Shown: positions 31,047 through 45,200 of the stretch, piece after piece | Layout of the letters: each line of letters begins with the position of its first letter | Numbering within the stretch: the first letter of the stretch is position 1 | DNA from: Sinotaia quadrata | Taxonomy: Eukaryota > Mollusca > Gastropoda > Architaenioglossa > Viviparidae | NCBI GenBank assembly: GCA_028829895.1 | Contig: CM054178.1 | Location: 89,896,558 to 89,960,557 of the forward strand | Length of the DNA stretch: 64,000 nucleotides | Direction of reading: 5' to 3' | Made by a program: the position numbers and the translations under genes | The notes under the pieces: model-generated | What the model was told of the DNA's origin: nothing | Seen by the model: the letters and a program-made list of their open reading frames with translations, nothing else | The model's database searches: none

Positions 31047-34000
31047 TTCATTACCTAAATATGAAAAATATCAATTATATCAATTATTCAAAAATTAGTT
31101 TATGTAACCTCTTCATAATTATGTAAAACAAATTATAATTTGTTTATTTAAAGAAATAAGAAATAATTTTATATCATATAAATAGAAAATACCCTTACAT
31201 GTAAAAAAAAAAACCCCAAACAAATAATGTGGCAATAGATCAAAAAGTTGATATAAAAATAGCTCAAAAAGTTGGCCTGGTTGAAAAAAGCCGATGTCAT
31301 TGGGGTCCAGCACAATAAAACTGTTATAAATCCATCAAAGACAGCAATTTTGATGTTGCCCAGTGTACTTGTTCAGTTTATTCTAGCATAGACATCAGCA
31401 GGTAAATATATATATATATCAAGGTCATATGCATAATTCATCACAGAAGTGAGAATGGAGTTTTAGAGAAATAATTAAAATCATTGAACATAACCGTTTA
31501 TTCAATGATGGCCTGTCACAGTTAAAGGGAAGTAATAATTTTAATTTATTTCTTATTTTGACTGGAGTTTTTATTTCCCTTGTAACCGGTCACAAAGCAT
31601 TTTTTTTTCCATCTCCGTGAATGAAAGGTAATGCCTATATATGCAGAGTCAGTGATGTTTGTGTATGTGTATATTCCTGTATCACCTGTTTTGAAGTCAC
31701 ATTAAATTGTTCCCATCATCTATTAATATCGAGGGCGGTCGTCAATCTCTGCAGAGATTTATTGATTTAATTTAGCCCAAGACGCATTAAATAAATAATA
31801 AAAATGTATTTTTTTTTTTACATAAGATCGAATGTTATAAATATTAAAAAGCAAAAAGGCCGGATGCTTTCTTCATACTAACATTTCATTTAAGTGTGAA
31901 TGAAAGTGTTTTAAACTTGATAGTCTGCACGGGAGAATAAGCCGATAACTTCAAGTAAATAGCAACACATAGAAATTAACAACAGGAAGTAATAAACTCC
32001 TTAGCCATCGGCAAGTAGTGTAGCCGAAAATGGAGAAGAAAGCCCGAAACCAGGCTAAACTTCCATTTATAAATCAGAGATGAGAATCAGTATGTTAGCG
32101 CTGAGCTCATCACCATCCTGGACCAGAAGAAAATAGTCTGATTGCTAGCAACAAAAAATATGTTTGAAGTTGTACTCACTTATGAGAAAAATTACATTGA
32201 ATGATTAAGAGGATTCATAATCTTCACAGATACAGTGTTTTAGAAACCCTTTCCTGGCAGAAAAAGGTTCGAGCATGTTTGGCATTTATTAGGTGTAAGG
32301 AAATGATTTAAAGTGAAATATTGTTTATTTTAATTTGTACATTTTTGCAGGGTAGAATAGCAAGAGTGTAACCCAAGAATTAGTCCTGTAGGTATGTTTG
32401 TACTTATGTAAATTTTTACAAGATAGGCTATTTAACACTGCATCATTGGATTAAAGGAGTTAGGTTTTCGTTTTTAGCTTCGTTTCCCTTTTGGTTACCA
32501 ATTCTTCGTGGTTCATATTTAGAGATCTCTGCTAGAGATTTCAATCATCAGATCAAGTTTCATAGGAAGAGCAGAATATATATTGCTGAATGTTATGTGA
32601 CGTCAACAGTACAATAGTGAGACGGTGCTCAAGCAAGATAGGTTCCCTATTTTGTTAGCGTTGGAAGTGTTCTCTAAACTTTTCAGAGACAAATAGTATA
32701 TTGATGAACATTCACATTCAAAATGAACTGTGTGGTGAAATGGAGAAAAGTGTCTCTCTTGATGACTAGTAAATGACGTCACTGAGTGCACTGGAGAGAG
32801 TAGAGAGCAGACTAATCTGGAATAGGATTTATTATTGAAATTGCACATTGATTAAACTTTTATTATTCCTTTCATAAATCTTTTTATTAATTTTTGTCTC
32901 ATTCTATATCATCTTCATTATATGTGAAACCCAATTGTAATATATGTATTGTTTTTGTCATGGTTGTATTTTGGCGGATGACCTTTTTACCTGGGATCTC
33001 ATATCACGAGTCACCGAATCGATGTTTGTCATCCCTCAAATAGTCCGTATTGTCCTAGATTTTAATTAATTTGGGTCGATGGCCTCCGAACAACTGCACC
33101 CATCTGACAGTCTTACTCAAATACTATACACAGTATTTGTCTCAGAACACTTTTCAGTCTTCCAATATCTGTAAAATGAAGTCCAGGATTTGGTACAAGA
33201 ATCTTGAATAAATTGCTTTGGGAGCAAGAAAGACCTCCAAAGACTGATGTAGACTGATGTAGACTGATGTAGACACAAATGTTCAGCCTAACAGTTCTTC
33301 ACTCCATCTAGCCATTCATTCACCAAGTTTGCTAACATATCTATCACTGTGAACTTTGATTTTATCCCCATAAGATCAATAACTACACATAAACGTTATC
33401 TCTGCCTCCGATTTGAAGTTTAATAATAGTGATTTATCGCGATGATTGTCTAGAATTTGATTACTCAATAGTTAAAGTACATTTCACACTCTTTTTCCTT
33501 CACAGTCGTGTGTGACATCCTTAATACGAGTCAAGTCGAAAGATACTTTAAATTTTTATTAAAAGACAAACAGCTTATCTCCTGTCACCCTCGACTCAAC
33601 TCTTTATAAGCCCTTTGGTTGAGGATGCAGTGGTGTCTGGGTTTGTATGCATGTGCATATGCTTATTTACCTGAGACAAAAAGCCTTCTCAGCTTGAAGG
33701 GGAAACAATTCTAAGAGTTGACGTCACTTCCATGTGTGCTTGTTTACTCGATTGATGATGCTTTAGTTGGAACTCAGTGCAGTGCAAATATACGTCACAG
33801 ACAATACGAGGCAGCAAAGAATAGTGTTGAGAAGCCTTCGTAACTTTGAAGTAACAGTTCTATATATTTTTTTTACACATACACACAGACATACAAGCAT
33901 ACACAAACACACGCACACAAATACGTGATTCTTAGGCTTCAGCTTTTCAGCATATATCTTCATGACAAATATTTACCTGTTTTTATCTTGACAACTTGAA

Positions 34001-34195
34001 TTCCACCATCTGTATCAATTTACATGCTATTTCGATAACGATTAAGTTACAAGTCAACCCGTTTACTGCAGAGCAAAGTGTCACAATGAATCACAGGTGC
34101 TTTATTTTATCTGCAGTAAAATATTGCTTACGTAATATTCTGGCATGAGAAATTAATCAGCATTATGCATGTATAAAGATTATATATCTAACTAG
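31047..34195. other. Intergenic DNA, no gene recognised
   Basis: About 3.1 kb of AT-rich sequence. Contains a short (TA)n at 31404, three 10-base direct repeats ACTGATGTAG at about 33242-33272, and a CA-rich tract at 33874-33920. Short open frames here show no family resemblance or codon pattern. Confidence 0.7.
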
Positions 34196-34830
34196 CGTTA
34201 TTAAAATAGTCATGTTTGATAATATTTCAAGCTTAATGAAGATAATTTATTTCTGTATATACAGATAAAATAGTCATGTTTGATAATATTTCATGCTTAA
34301 TGAAGATAATTTATGTCTGTATATACACTATTTCTACATTTACAAGGATATTACATGTACGTGCTTCATATACATATTGGAGCATTATAAAAATATAATC
34401 ATTACTATTTACTGTATACATATAGGAGAATTATAAAGATATAATCAGTACTATTTACTGTAAATATATAGAGGAGAATTGTAAAGATATAATCAGTACT
34501 ATTTACTGTATATATGTAGGAGAATTATAAAGATATAATCAGTACTATTTACTGTATATATGTAGGAGAATTATAAAGATATAATCAATACTATTTACTG
34601 TATATATGTAGGAGAATTATAAAGATATAATCAGTACTATTTACTGTTTACATGTAGGAGAATTCTAAAGATTAATTAGTAATATTTACTGTATAGAGCA
34701 TTATAATGATATACTTAGGACGATTTATTGTATACATGTAGGAACATAATAAAGATGTACTTAGTACGATTTATTGTAATACTTGTGGGAGCATTAATTA
34801 GTATGATTTACTGTAGACATAATGTGAAAT
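34196..34830. repeat. 85-bp duplication followed by a 46-bp minisatellite
   Basis: An ~85-base direct repeat at about 34205-34330 (AATAGTCATGTTTGATAATA twice) is followed by about nine units of GGAGAATTATAAAGATATAA plus TCAGTACTATTTACTGTATA. The right end decays. Confidence 0.88.
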
Positions 34831-35249
34831 AAATCTCCTAAATTAAACTTCACGCATATATATTGTGAATTTGTTTCGTTTAGAACGCTTTATGGAACAA
34901 ATTCTGGGTTGTTTTAACTCTGTAGTACACTTTACGGTAAACGTAATATGAATTGTCCCCATTTAGTGCACTTTACAACACGCATGTTGAGAACTGTTTC
35001 ACTTCAGTTCGAATAAAACACACATTTTATTATTTCTCCTAGTGTATCTGACGCTTATTTACTGTCACTTCCTCCCTTTAAATATTTTACGGAATATGCA
35101 ATTTTACTTCCCCTATTGATTAGTCTTACACACTTTTACTGTCACTTCCTAACTTTATTACTTTTTCCGGCTTATTTACTGTCACTTCTCCAATTTATTA
35201 TACTTTATGGAATATATAATATGACATTGTTACTCTTCAAGGCATACAT

Positions 35250-35440
35250 ACTGCGATTTGTTGGACTTTATTATGCTAATGACATAGTTGTATCTGTCCA
35301 CTTTATTATGCTAGTGACATAGTTGTATCTGTCCACTTTATTATGCTAATGACATAGTTGTATCTGTCCACTTTATTATGCTAATGACAGTTGTATCTGT
35401 CCATTTTATTACTCTAATGACATAATGTGAACTGTCCATT
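35250..35440. repeat. 35-bp minisatellite upstream of gene B
   Basis: About five units of CTTTATTATGCTAATGACAT plus AGTTGTATCTGTCCA. It is followed at about 35440-35605 by two copies of an ~80-base repeat around TTTACGACGTAATTACC. Confidence 0.9.
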
Positions 35441-35954
35441 TTATTACGCTTTACGACGTAATTACCAAGAACTAATCTATTAAAATGGCATTAAAGCCAC
35501 ACACTATATCTTTTACGCTTTATCACGTTTTACGACGTAATTACCGAGAACTACTCTATTAAAATCGCATTAAAGCCACATACAGTATCCTTTACGCTTT
35601 ATGGAACACGTGGTGAGGCGGAGTAGATGTGTTCCACTTTATTACGATATACGGTACATACGTGAGGGATTCCATTTTATTATACTTTACGGCAAACATA
35701 GGTCTAAGTGAAAATAATAAACCATGTTGACAGCGTAAGCACGTCCTAAGTAAATATGAAGTAAGAACAACATGGTCGTCAAATACTGATGTAAATCTTG
35801 AAAGTTTTTCATAAAACAATAAATGTAAGGATTTTAAAAAGATATTAATTTCATTTTATATTCGGAAATTATATAAAGAGCAAAGTAAATTATGTTATGT
35901 TGTAATTGCCTGTAATGGTGTAATGTTATTGCCCTCCGCTACAAAATAAGGCTT

Positions 35955-35990
35955 ACGTTGATAACAGTAAATGATAACTTATCAAATTGC
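35955..35990 (+). promoter_or_regulatory. Cluster of GATA-type motifs upstream of gene B
   Basis: GATAAC at about 35960 and 35973 and the inverted TTATCA at about 35979, roughly 100 bases before the TATA box. GATA factors drive fat-body expression of yolk and lipoprotein genes in insects; the link here is inference only. Confidence 0.4.
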
Positions 35991-36070
35991 TTGATGATCA
36001 CTAGCACAGTACCTGAACTCATCCGTCAGCATCTGCCCACGTGTTACAATAACAGCTCATCAGCAAACAG

Positions 36071-36080
36071 TATATAAAGG
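36071..36080 (+). promoter_or_regulatory. TATA box of gene B
   Basis: TATATAAAGG lies 124 bases before the start codon, placing a probable transcription start near 36100 and a 5' leader of about 95 bases with no upstream ATG seen. Confidence 0.72.
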
Positions 36081-36194
36081 CTGACACAGGAAGTCTCAAA
36101 CAAAGTAGGCCTCTTCGTTGACAAAGTTTAGTTTCCTCCAAGACGTAAGAGTTACAAAGAAAGGGAGGTGAGACCCACATAGGAATAACACGTC

Positions 36195-36246
36195 ATGGAG
36201 ACCAGCATACTGGTTCTCTTCGCCTTTGTGGCATCTGTGGCTGCAG
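36195..36246 (+). CDS. Gene B exon 1: signal peptide
   Basis: The ATG in CGTCATGG context opens METSILVLFAFVASVAAG, a short hydrophobic secretion signal with a small-residue end. Phase 1 donor G|GTTAGT. No earlier in-frame ATG is seen after the TATA box. Confidence 0.9.
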
Positions 36247-39200
36247 GTTAGTTTTAAATTATTTTCTTCAATTTATCTTTTAAATAGGAATATTTGTTCA
36301 AAGTGTGCATTTTCGAAACGAATACTCGTTTTCATAGAACACAGCCACATGTGATCTCTCACACAGTATCACATAACGCTGTATTATCTTCTCCTGTCGT
36401 TTTTCCATCTTCTGAGATCATAACATAACCATTAACTGTGTCGATCTTGTTAGAAACTCTCCTAAAATATGTTAATTATTTGAAGTGTGGTTCCTTTGGG
36501 TACAGCAATCATCATCTCTAGGTTTATTAACTTCATAAATTCCATTGCTTGAACAAAATTGAAGTCGATAGCATTTTAAAGTTCTCACTCAAGGCTTGAA
36601 GTCCTTTGCGAAATACTATTCTTTTTTCTGTATACAAATCAAGACTGTATTTGATCTCTTAGGAATGTTCCACTAGTTTATAAATACATTCAGTCAGTTG
36701 TATATTCATTTAAAGTTCCCTATAACTGCGATATCTCGTAATACTTACAGTAAAGAAGACATTGCTTGCCATTTTAAATTTTCTTTTAAATGAGATCTTT
36801 CATCCACATGAGAAATAATTTGGGCAACTTTTATTTTAACCATCATTTTACTTTTACCAATATCACCGATAGTCCTAAATATATATAATTTATGGGACAA
36901 CTTTAAACTTATTTGGAAGGTACGTTTATACCTCGCCTACATTTTGAATTAAGCAATCCGTCAGATCGGGTGCTTTTCAAACTCAAGTTGTATTTTTCTA
37001 TAGAAAAACTAAGTCATCTAGGGCGGGTGGCAGCGGTGATAAATGAGATTTCGATTATTTTTAAAATATTAGTGGAATACAATACCTTACAAGATATAAT
37101 GTATTTGGTCATATTAGTGGAATACAATACCTTACTAGATATAATGCATTTGGTCATATTAGTAAAATACAATACCTTACAAGATATAATGTATTTCGTC
37201 ATTGCATTCATTTGCAGGACCGGTACGACTTACAACCGAAACGACAGACAGATGTGCCCGGACATGCATGCGTAAGTGTTTGTGATTATATATGACGTGA
37301 CGTCATGCCTTACAAATTGAACTGACTGCTATATGTGATTATATATAATATGACGTCATACCTTACAAATTGAACTGACTGCTACATGTGATTATATATA
37401 TGACGTCATGCCTTACAAATTGAACTGACTGCTATATGTGATTATATATAATATGACGTCATGCCTTACAACTTGAACTGACTTCTATATGTGATTATAT
37501 ATATGACGTAATTCCTTACAAATTGAACTGACTGCTATATGTAGTTATATATAACATGACGTCATGCCTTACAAATTGAACTTATTGCTATATGTAGTTA
37601 TATATAACATAACGTCATGCCTTACAAATTGAACTTATTGCTATATGTAGTTATATATAACATGACGTCATGCCTTACAAATTGAACTTATTGCTATATG
37701 TAGTTATATATAACATGACGTCGTGCCTTACAAATTGAACTTATTGCTATATGTAGTTATATATAACATGACGTCGTGCCTTACAAATTGCTATAAATGG
37801 TTATATATGAAATGACGTCATATCTTACAAATTGAACTGACTGCTATATGTGGCAATGTATTTAAAGACGTCATGTTTTAAACTGAACTGACTGCTATAT
37901 GTGGCTCTATATAAATAATTATACTATGCCTTGTAAATTGAATTTACTGCTATTTGTAACTTTCTTAAAAACCCATTACAAAGACTGCATATAAGATCAA
38001 AATGTTCAACACAAATACTGCATAAATATCTCTCAGAAAATTAAAAATAAAATTAAAAAGGAGAAAGAAAGAAAGAAATTAAGCAAAAGTTATTAATTAA
38101 TCTAATTCTCGATCAATGTTGCAAAGTCTTATATCGTTTTAACAATTTACAACAGATATCGAATTATTTACGATAAATCTCATGGAAGATTACCTGCAGA
38201 TTCGAGTAAATAAAGACTATTATTCAAACAGTATTTGATCATTTATGAGACAACTTTCCAATGGATAAGCTGATTTATGTGCAGCATCCCAGAAGTTCCG
38301 TTACCAGACTGGGAAAACTTACACCTACGACTACTCTGTAGTGACAGAGACCAGCGTTGATGGAGCATCAGAGGACAGCTCCATTTTGACCATCAGGGGA
38401 AGAGCTGACATTGAAGTGATTGATTCATGCGAGATGGTGCTTCTGGTAAATGTTTACTTATTTAGTAAAACATTTCCCTTCGATTTTAGCAATTATTATT
38501 TATTATATATAATAATTATATATATTTAACTATAATAATTATATATTTTAATATAATTATTATATTATAATAATATATTTATATATTATTTCATTTTCCT
38601 TAGATTTTTAATAAATTATTAATAATTTTAATAGTAGAATAAAGCTAATGTCATAGATCAGAAAATTATACAAAGCTCAGTTTATTCTTCTATTAAACTG
38701 ACAAATTTTTTAACATATTATACTCGTCAGAAGCTCAATATTAAAAATAGCAATCGATTTTCTATCTACATAAATGATTTCCTTGCTCTAACTAGTTTTC
38801 TCTATGACTTAATTTCCTTACTACGCATATTTTTATCTATTCACTTGACATCCTTGCTGTCTTTCTGACTACATACATGAATTTCTTGCTATAACTGTTT
38901 CTGTCTACTGTCTTGAATTCCTTGCTGTAACTATTTCTGTCTACTGACTTGAATTCCTTGCTGTAACTATTTCTGTCTACTGACTTGAATTCCTTGCTGT
39001 AACTATTTCTGTCTACTGACTTGAATTCCTTGCTGTGAACAGCTGAAGGACATGTCTGTGTCCGATCCACGCCTCTCGAAGAAATCAACACCAGCACTCA
39101 GTGACCGCAGTGACGAGTTCAAGCAGACGTTGGAGCAATTTTCGCTGCGCTTCTCTTACCAGGATGGTAAAGTCAGTGAGCTGTGTCCAAATCAAGATGA

Positions 39201-42200
39201 AGATAGTTGGGCCCTGAACATCAAACGAGGAGTGCTTTCCGCCCTACAAAATTCCATGGACACTCTGGAAGGAAAACAGGCCGTTCTCGAGGTAATTGTC
39301 AAGAAATCATTTCTGTGACAGACATTGCATTAAAGAGAACTAATCTTATCATTTCTGTGACAGACATTGCATTAAAGAGAACTAATCTTATCATTTCTGT
39401 GACAGACATTGCATTAAAGAGAACTAATCTTATCATTTCTGTGACAGACATTGCATTAAAGAGAACTAATCTTATCATTTCTGTGACAGACATTGCATTA
39501 AAGAGAACTAATCTTATCATCTCTGTGACAGACATTGCATTAAAGAGAACTAATCTTATCATCTCTGTGACAGACATTGCATTAAAGAGAACTAATCTTA
39601 TCATCTCTGTGACAGACATTGCATTAAAGAGAACTAATCTTATCATCTCTGTGACAGACATTGCATTAAAGAGAACTAATCTTCCCTTGTCTAGTTAGTT
39701 AAGTTTTTTTTTAAATTATAAACATTGTTATGGGGAGGTAATGAAAATTTAATAATATTAACCAAACAAAATTCAAGGTTAACATTTAAAAAGTTTCCCC
39801 AATTTAGATGCATTTAAAATTGAATCGAGATGAAAAAAAATTTTGAGACAAAGAACGACTAAAATTAAACTAACTAAATTAAAACTATCTAATTACTCAT
39901 GTCAAGTAAAGAAACGAGCATAATATTTCAGTTAGATTTTAGTATTGTGTTTTATAATATAAAGAAAAAATAATTATAATTAATTAATAATAATTTCAAC
40001 TCTCCTAACTATTGAACTTTGAATGTATCTTTTTAATATTTCATGACAGATGATTCCATCATTCTTTTATACTGTCACTTTAGGTTGACGTCACAGGCCG
40101 TTGCCAGGCAGAATACTAACACATCCTTTGATACTGTCACTTTAGGTTGATGTCACAGGCCGTTGCCAGGCAGAATACTAACACATCCTTTGATACTGTC
40201 ACTTTAGGTTGACGTCACAGGCCGTTGCCAGGCAGAATACTAACACATCCTTTGATACTGTCACTTTAGGTTGACGTCACAGGCCGTTGCCGGGCAGAAT
40301 ACTAACACATCCTTTGATAATGTCACTTTAGGTTGACGTCACAGGCCGTTGCCAGGCAGAATACGATGTGACAAAGAAAGGCTGGTACTCAGTGTCCGTC
40401 AAAAGAACTAAGGACCTGATGGCATGCACAGACCGCCAGGGATACAGCGGAAGTCTGCAGACTACTCCATACCAAGTGACCTCAGTGAGCAGATATTTCT
40501 TTCCCCAGAAGTGGTCACTAGTTATCAATTGATATCATTATTAACATGTCTAAGTTTTTATTAAGACACCTCGCTTACAATTAAAAGTTATGAAAATATA
40601 TTAGAAGAATATCTTAGAATAACTAGTCCTGATGTTTTTCAAACGAATACTTTGCACATCACTAGTTTTAATGCTTTTAATTTAAAATTATTAAAAGTTT
40701 GATTTTCGTAAGGAAACAATTTTATTTCTATGCAAGTTCTTTTGGATGAAAACTCCTTAGACAACGATTGGAACTAATAAATGACATTGGTTTGTGTACC
40801 AGGATTTCCAATCTCTACCCCTGATGAACAGTGTCCACGAGTGTGTCCAAGACGTGAACAAACAAGGCATCGTTCAAACAAGCACGTGCAGTGAGAGCCA
40901 CATCTTCCGTCCGTTCTCCTCTCAATCTGGCGGCGCCCGCACCACCGTCACCCAGAAACTGACCTACAAGACCGAGCGAACTGGCATCACGACCCGTAAA
41001 GGTAGTAAATCACGCGATGTTTCACATTTTGAATTCTTAAACTACCAATTCATCGTAATGATAACTCGATCTTTTTCTTTAACAAGGCTTTAAAATAATA
41101 AATCTTTGCTATTGTAATGTCTTATTCATGATCTTAATGATCATTTGTCGTTGAAATCAAATGATTGTCATATTAAAAGTTTGTCGTTAAGGATTTTTCA
41201 CCTTATTTATGAATTCGTGATTCATAATGATTCGTTTATTATCGTAGGAACTTGATCATTAATCTAAGGTCTCTTTCATTATCGTAAGGACCATATCATT
41301 AAACTAAGCACTCTTTTATTATCATAATGTTACGTCCATTTATATAATGACAGTATAAACCAAGAACAAATTTACTGAATTTATAACGAACTAAATTTTA
41401 AAAGTAATGTTTATATCACTGAAAGAAATATGATTAAGTAAGTGTAAATATATACACTAATGAGCTATTCTAGTATTTCGAGCGAAAGTGTCACGAAAGC
41501 AAAACCAAACGTGACTACTGTAAAGTCATTGCCTATTTCAGGACTCATTCAGTTCCGTGCTGAAATGCCTTTCGATCACAACTTCGGCATCAGTAGCAGT
41601 GGGGAAGCCCGTACGCGTGCAGAAGCTTTGTTGAACGAACTATGCGATACAACCATGAACGGTGTTCGCCCCGAGACTCCACGCATGATCTCTCAGTTGG
41701 TGTCTGCTGTGCAAAAAATGGAGACCATTGACATCCAAGATCTCTACCGTCAGCTGAAAACTCAGGCCATCTGCGGAAACAACAACCAGCGCACGAAGTA
41801 AATAGAAAATGGAATCTCTACTTTTCCCTTAGATAGTAAATAGAAATTTGTCAGAATTCGATATCTTCATAAAGAAAAACTGCATTCTTCACTCATTTAA
41901 ATTGTACTCAGTGACTTATGATTTAATTCTATGTTTTAAGTTCACCCAGAACACTAATTGTGTGTTCATTAAGTACATTGATAGACTGGAACACCCAGAA
42001 CATTAATTGTGTGTTCATTAAGTACATTGATAGACTGGTACATGCAGAACATTAATTGTATGTTCATTAAGTACACTGATAAACTGATACACCAAGAACA
42101 TTAATAGAGTATCTCATGAAGTTCACAGATAGAATGGTCCACCCAGTACATTAATTATTAAGTAACTCACTAAGTTCAGTTACAGAATGGTACACCCAAA

Positions 42201-45200
42201 CCAATATTGTCCGGACTCACTCTATATCAAGTCGATTGATACACCCAGTACAACAAAGTTATGATAATCTAAGCACAATGATTGATTAGTATCCTTAATG
42301 CACTGATTGATACGTCAGTCAATATTAAGTATATCTCTGGTACTAACATGAATACAAAGTATGCTCACAACACTGGTTCTTTTACTGATATTTGGACAAG
42401 ATATAATATCAGTTAGAATTTTTTTCTCAGAAAATTCTTCATAGACGCTTTGCCAATGGCTAGAACCACATCGTCCATTGAAGTTATCAAGAATCTTCTG
42501 ATCACCGGTGATGTCACTGGAATGGAAGTCGATCTTTGGCTAACGCTGCTGGCTCTCATTCCGTCACCGTCTTCAGAAATGCTGACAATTGTCAAAGTAG
42601 GTGTACTCGATTTTAATTTGCTAAAACAGTCTTTCTTTTATTGTCCATAAGAACGCTCTCTGGTACAGGATATTGCTTGGATAGAAATAGTCAGTACTTT
42701 TGCACATGAAATCTTAAAATGTTGGTCCTCATTTTGTATGTATTGTACACTTTTGTAATACTGAGCTGTGAAGAAATACAGCAATTATAATATAGTGTAG
42801 GAAATCTTAAATTGATTATGTTCCAACAAAAGTAATATGCACTATGCAGTGTTTTCTTTAAAACGAAGACATATATATTTTAAATAGATCTTTGTTTAAT
42901 GTGAAGAGGATTAAATGCTTAAGAATTAAATGTTTAATTTTGGAAGCAGTTCCAATACAACGGTATCCGAATAATCTGTAAGGGTTTCCATGATTGACAG
43001 GATCTGTTGGATAAAGACACACTGAAGATGAAGGCCATGCTGCCAGTGTCCACTATGGTTAATAACTATTGCATATCACGTGACGATTGCAGTAGCGACA
43101 CTGCTGTAGATAACATCATGACATCTCTAGAGCGCATTATTGGTTCTAGTTGCTACTCCACCGACTCAAATATTCAGACTGTAAGTTTATTTTACTTCAA
43201 ATACAAATTTTAAACTAAGCAGGTGAATAAAATCAAATAAAGAAGTTATTTTGCTTCACATCTGACTTTGGCATAAATAATTTCAATATTTATGGATTAA
43301 TGAAGGTTAAGAGAAACAAGTAAAACTATTATCATTTTTTCCAGACTCTACTTGCTTTGAGTGCTATCGGTAACACAGGACAGGCCCGTGCAACAAGAGT
43401 GCTTAACCGATGTCTGGCATCATCCATTTCTACAGAAGTTCGTGTTGCAGCAATACAGGCCTTCCGTAGAATGCCATGTGACACAGATGTAAGCTGTGAC
43501 ATTACGTTAGTGACAGTGCTTGTCCACAATTGTTCACAATATGAGTTACGATATTCTTAACATTTTAATGCTTCACTGGGTATTTTTTTAGTTCCACTAT
43601 TCCTTTATTATTACTCGTTGTTTAGAACTTCTTTAATGCATTCTGAATAGAATAATTTAGGTGTTTCTTAAACGTTGAAAACATTTCAAATGTTCATATT
43701 CTAAATTGTAAGTATATTCTTCCTTTAGACGAAATAATCTTAAAACATTTAACGATTTTCGGTTGCAGAAGGACGCTCTTCTGAACATCTTCAAGAACAC
43801 AGACGAAGACTCTGAGACTCGCATTTCAGCCTACCAGCAGATCATGGTGTGTCCAACCTCTGACCTCTTGAACCAGATCCAAGTCGTCATAGAAAGCGAA
43901 GAGTCGAGATCACAGGTATATTATTTATTAAAAATATCAGTTTGGCAACGATCAAATATAATGTATAAGAATATTAATTATTTTAAATGTTTACGAAACT
44001 AAGCTTTTGAAAACATTAATGAAGCAATTCATAAATTGATTGCAAATATTTCTTGTTCATTAAAATATGATTAGTTAACTAACCAGGACGTTTTTAAAGT
44101 GTATATAGAATCTTTAATTATATTATTAATAAATATAATTAATTGTGTATATCGTTATTTCTTAATTTAGCTTTAGAAACTGACTGTTGGATGTATATGT
44201 GTCCTTGAACTTTCATTGTCATAGGTCGGTGCCTTCGTGTGGACACACCTTGCCAATCTGATAGAAACATCCCACCCGTTGAAACAGGAAATCAAGAGTC
44301 TGGTGGACGATGTTGTCACAAAAAAGAAGTTTGAAACCAATCCAGTGCAGTTCTCTCGAAACTACGAAAAGTCAGTCTTCCTGAAGATGCTCAATATGGG
44401 CGCCCAGGTCGAAAGTAATGTCATCTTTTCCTCATACCCCCGATTGCCACGTTTCGTAAACTTGAACATGACTTTTGATCTCTTCGGCCACTCGGTCAAC
44501 CTGCTGGAGATCGGAGGCCGCTTCGAAGGATTGGAATACCTCCTAGACCCTGTGTATATATTATATGGCGATTACATGGATGATGTAAGTGCTAATCTTA
44601 GTCCATTCATCATTTTGCTTAATGATGTGCACTAGCTCAATTATGCCTACATCTGAGACGTTGTAGAACTTGTATGTGTCAAGATTTAAGATTTATAATG
44701 TCTTGAAAATTATATCTTAAAAATGAATATAAATAAATGTTAATATATTGACGTGATCAGCTTTATTCTAACATTGATATTTAGTGTCTAATTTATGAGA
44801 TATTTATGTAAATGTTATTACAATGACGTAATCAGTTTTATTCTAACGTTGATATTTAGTGTCTGATTTATGAGATATTTATGTAAATGTTATTATAATG
44901 ACGTAATCAGTTTTATTCTAACGTTGATATTTAGTGTCTGATTTATGAGATATTTATGTTTAGGGAAATACCAAGGACAAACCAATGGAAATAAACACAA
45001 TGCTGGATTCAGAAGTAGAGGAAGAAAATGAATAATCAGAATTTTATATAATGTCATTCACTTCCTTTTCTGTAGAAATTCATAGCAGCTACCTACTATA
45101 ATTGTTAAGAACTATTTATCTGATGTAATGCAAGATGGAGGAGCTGAAGGGATCCTTTTACACTCGAATATTTGGAAACCAGATGACATACAATCGCTTC

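Noticed and set aside
34330..34800. CRISPR-like array
   Set aside because: Direct tandem units without unique spacers in a eukaryotic genome; these are minisatellites.
38341..38529. Independent small gene starting in exon 3 of gene B
   Set aside because: The frame differs from the LLTP frame and has no support; the LLTP frame continues across the splice sites.
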